Part shown: piece after piece, positions 6,225-7,457 of the stretch
How positions within the stretch are numbered: position 1 is the first letter of the stretch
How the letters are laid out: every line of letters starts with the position of its first letter
Notes under the pieces: model-generated
Seen by the model: only the letters and a program-made list of their open reading frames with translations
Told to the model about the DNA's origin: nothing
Databases searched by the model: none
Position numbers and translations under genes: made by a program
NCBI GenBank assembly: GCA_019234745.1
Contig: JAFAKZ010000110.1
Coordinates: 1 to 7,457, forward strand
Source of the DNA: Burkholderiales bacterium
GTDB taxonomy: Bacteria; Pseudomonadota; Gammaproteobacteria; Burkholderiales; Chitinimonadaceae
Direction of reading: 5' to 3'
Length of the DNA stretch: 7,457 nucleotides

Positions 6225-6563
6225 AGCAGGAGCCTTTCTTGCATTAACGCTTGACCAGGCCGCATCAAACGCTCTGAAAGGGGGCGGATATCCAAACGAC
6301 TGCATGTGATCTGGCATGGCCAGATGTTTGCGGTCCTTTATCGCTCGGCAATGATCCGCTGAACGGTTCCACTCCACTCTATCCTTGCACCAGCATGCTC
6401 TCGACGCAAGTGATTGAGTTTTCAGAGCTTCCTGATGGCCCGCACTTCCTTGGGCATCTTGCCTATCACTGTCTACCATGTGAGACAAAATGTCCAATCG
6501 CCAAACGGCTCGCCAAATCGTACAGTGCGCGCCGTTCGCTAGCCTAAAACGTACGCCTAGAAC
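6225..6563. promoter_or_regulatory. Divergent intergenic region between the MFS and cyoA genes
   Basis: These 339 bp should hold the promoters of both divergent genes. Base composition is less GC-rich than in the genes, and no convincing protein-coding frame is seen on either strand. The MFS ribosome binding site is at 6233-6238 (GAAAGG on the - strand). cyoA has no strong Shine-Dalgarno sequence before its ATG. I see no -35/-10 pair good enough to place a promoter. A 7+7 palindrome at 6309-6325 and an 8-base palindrome GGATATCC at 6286-6293 are the only clear symmetrical elements. Confidence 0.6.
6309..6325. promoter_or_regulatory. Candidate operator upstream of the MFS gene
   Basis: Perfect 7-base arms ATCTGGC and GCCAGAT flank the 3-base centre ATG. 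The element lies about 85 bases upstream of the MFS start and about 240 upstream of cyoA. Size and symmetry suit a dimeric helix-turn-helix regulator, but no regulator gene is in the window and only one copy of the site was seen. Confidence 0.35.
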
Positions 6564-7457
6564 ATGACTTCAATCAAACACTTTCGCTTGCTGTTGTTGC
6601 TTCCTGTGTTATTTCTGACAGGTTGCGACATGGTGGTCCTGCACCCCTTTGGGGATATTGCGGCGCAGCAAAGCCACCTCGTCGTGGTGTCCACCTATCT
6701 GATGCTCCTGATCATCGTGCCGGTGATCGCGCTGACGCTGTTCTTCGGCTGGCGCTACCGCGAGTCCAACAAGGACGCCCGCTACGACCCGGAATGGCAT
6801 CACTCCACCCAGCTTGAGCTGGTGATCTGGGGCGCCCCGCTCGTCATCATCATCGCCCTTGGCCTGCTTACCTGGATCAACACGCACACGCTGGACCCCT
6901 ATCGCCAGCTGGCGCGCATCGATGCGAAGCGCACGGTGGATGCGAAGGTGAAGCCGCTGGAAGTCGACGTGGTCGCGCTCGACTGGAAGTGGCTGTTCAT
7001 CTATCCGGAACAAGGCATCGCCATGGTCAACGACTTGGCAGCACCCGTGGATCGCCCCATCGAATTCAAGATCACGGCCTCTAACGTGATGAACTCCTTC
7101 TATGTTCCCGCGCTGGCCGGCCAGATCTACGCCATGCCGGGCATGGAGACGAAGCTGCACGCCGTGATCAATCAGGCGGGCGACTTCGACGGCTTCTCGG
7201 CCAACTACAGCGGCGCCGGTTTCTCGAATATGCGCTTCAAGTTCCATGGCATGAACAACGCGCAGTTCGACGACTGGGTGAAGACGGCCAAGCAGAACGG
7301 CACGGCGCTGAATGCAGCCGACTACCTTGAACTGGCCAAGCCCAGTATCAAAGACCCAGTACGCCAGTACGCGTCCGTTGCACCCAATCTGTACAACACC
7401 ATCCTGAACCGCTGCGTCGAGCCGGGCAAGATGTGTACGAGCGAGATTGCCGCGCTG
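6564..7457 (+). CDS. cyoA: Cytochrome o ubiquinol oxidase subunit II, 3'-truncated by the window edge
   Basis: 298 residues are visible and the frame is open to the last base. CyoA is subunit II of the bo3-type quinol oxidase, a proton-pumping terminal oxidase of the inner membrane. A lipoprotein signal (LFLTGC, Cys21 as lipidation site) is followed by two transmembrane helices (about 37-62 and 83-104) and a periplasmic cupredoxin-like domain (about 131-230). Segments diagnostic of CyoA are WRYRESNKDARYDPEW, LDWKWLFIYPEQGIA, VMNSFYVPALAGQIYAMPGM and SANYSGAGFS. In the last, the CuA cysteines of cytochrome c oxidases are absent, as expected for a quinol oxidase. A TAG two codons upstream makes ATG 6564 the earliest ATG, and the next Met (23) lies after the lipidation Cys. 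E. coli CyoA is 315 residues, so little is missing. The linker before the cupredoxin domain is about 7 residues longer than in E. coli. cyoB, cyoC and cyoD presumably follow outside the window. Confidence 0.97.
   Translation, partial: MTSIKHFRLLLLLPVLFLTGCDMVVLHPFGDIAAQQSHLVVVSTYLMLLIIVPVIALTLFFGWRYRESNKDARYDPEWHHSTQLELVIWGAPLVIIIALGLLTWINTHTLDPYRQLARIDAKRTVDAKVKPLEVDVVALDWKWLFIYPEQGIAMVNDLAAPVDRPIEFKITASNVMNSFYVPALAGQIYAMPGMETKLHAVINQAGDFDGFSANYSGAGFSNMRFKFHGMNNAQFDDWVKTAKQNGTALNAADYLELAKPSIKDPVRQYASVAPNLYNTILNRCVEPGKMCTSEIAAL

Noticed and set aside
6225..6497. N-terminal extension of the MFS frame to 6497
   Set aside because: The extra 91 residues are hydrophilic and unlike MFS N termini. 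The ATG at 6224 has GAAAGG 8 bases upstream.
6609..7247. - strand frame (212 aa) inside cyoA
   Set aside because: His/Asp/Gln-rich shadow opposite a gene identified with high confidence as cyoA.

Overview
The window is GC-rich and densely coded, with no rRNA, tRNA, CRISPR or mobile element. The cytochrome bo3-type quinol oxidase subunit at the right end, the MHS-type MFS permease and the chemosensory-like proteins suggest a heterotrophic, aerobic betaproteobacterium. Burkholderiales, perhaps the Oxalobacteraceae (Massilia/Duganella/Janthinobacterium group), is my best guess. This is an impression from protein style, not a database result.

Layout. Positions 1-333 hold the 3' end of a PhnB-like VOC-fold protein, closed by a hairpin terminator. 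After a 213-bp gap comes a four-gene unit on the + strand (547-4826). It encodes a membrane receptor-kinase with a CheA-type catalytic core, a single-domain CheY-like response regulator, a membrane-anchored protein with an MCP signalling tip but no sensory domain, and a CheX-like protein carrying the ExxN phosphatase motif. A hairpin at 4837-4861 works as a terminator in both directions and separates this unit from a convergent MFS transporter gene (4881-6224, - strand). A 339-bp divergent intergenic region then leads to cyoA (6564 to the window end, + strand, cut by the edge), presumably the start of a cyoABCD operon.

How the genes may work together. The most interesting part is the four-gene unit. 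It has the parts of a chemosensory phosphorelay in unusual packaging. Receptor and kinase are one polypeptide (4-helix-bundle-like sensor, HAMP, PAS, Hpt, CheA-type HATPase), and the kinase has no CheW-like P5 domain. No cheW, cheR, cheB or cheD is present. A likely flow is: periplasmic and/or PAS signal, autophosphorylation at His459 of the kinase, transfer to Asp53 of the CheY-like protein, and dephosphorylation by the CheX-like protein. The role of the sensor-less MCP-like protein is open; it could scaffold or modulate the kinase. The output is not visible here: there is no DNA-binding, GGDEF/EAL or flagellar gene in the window.
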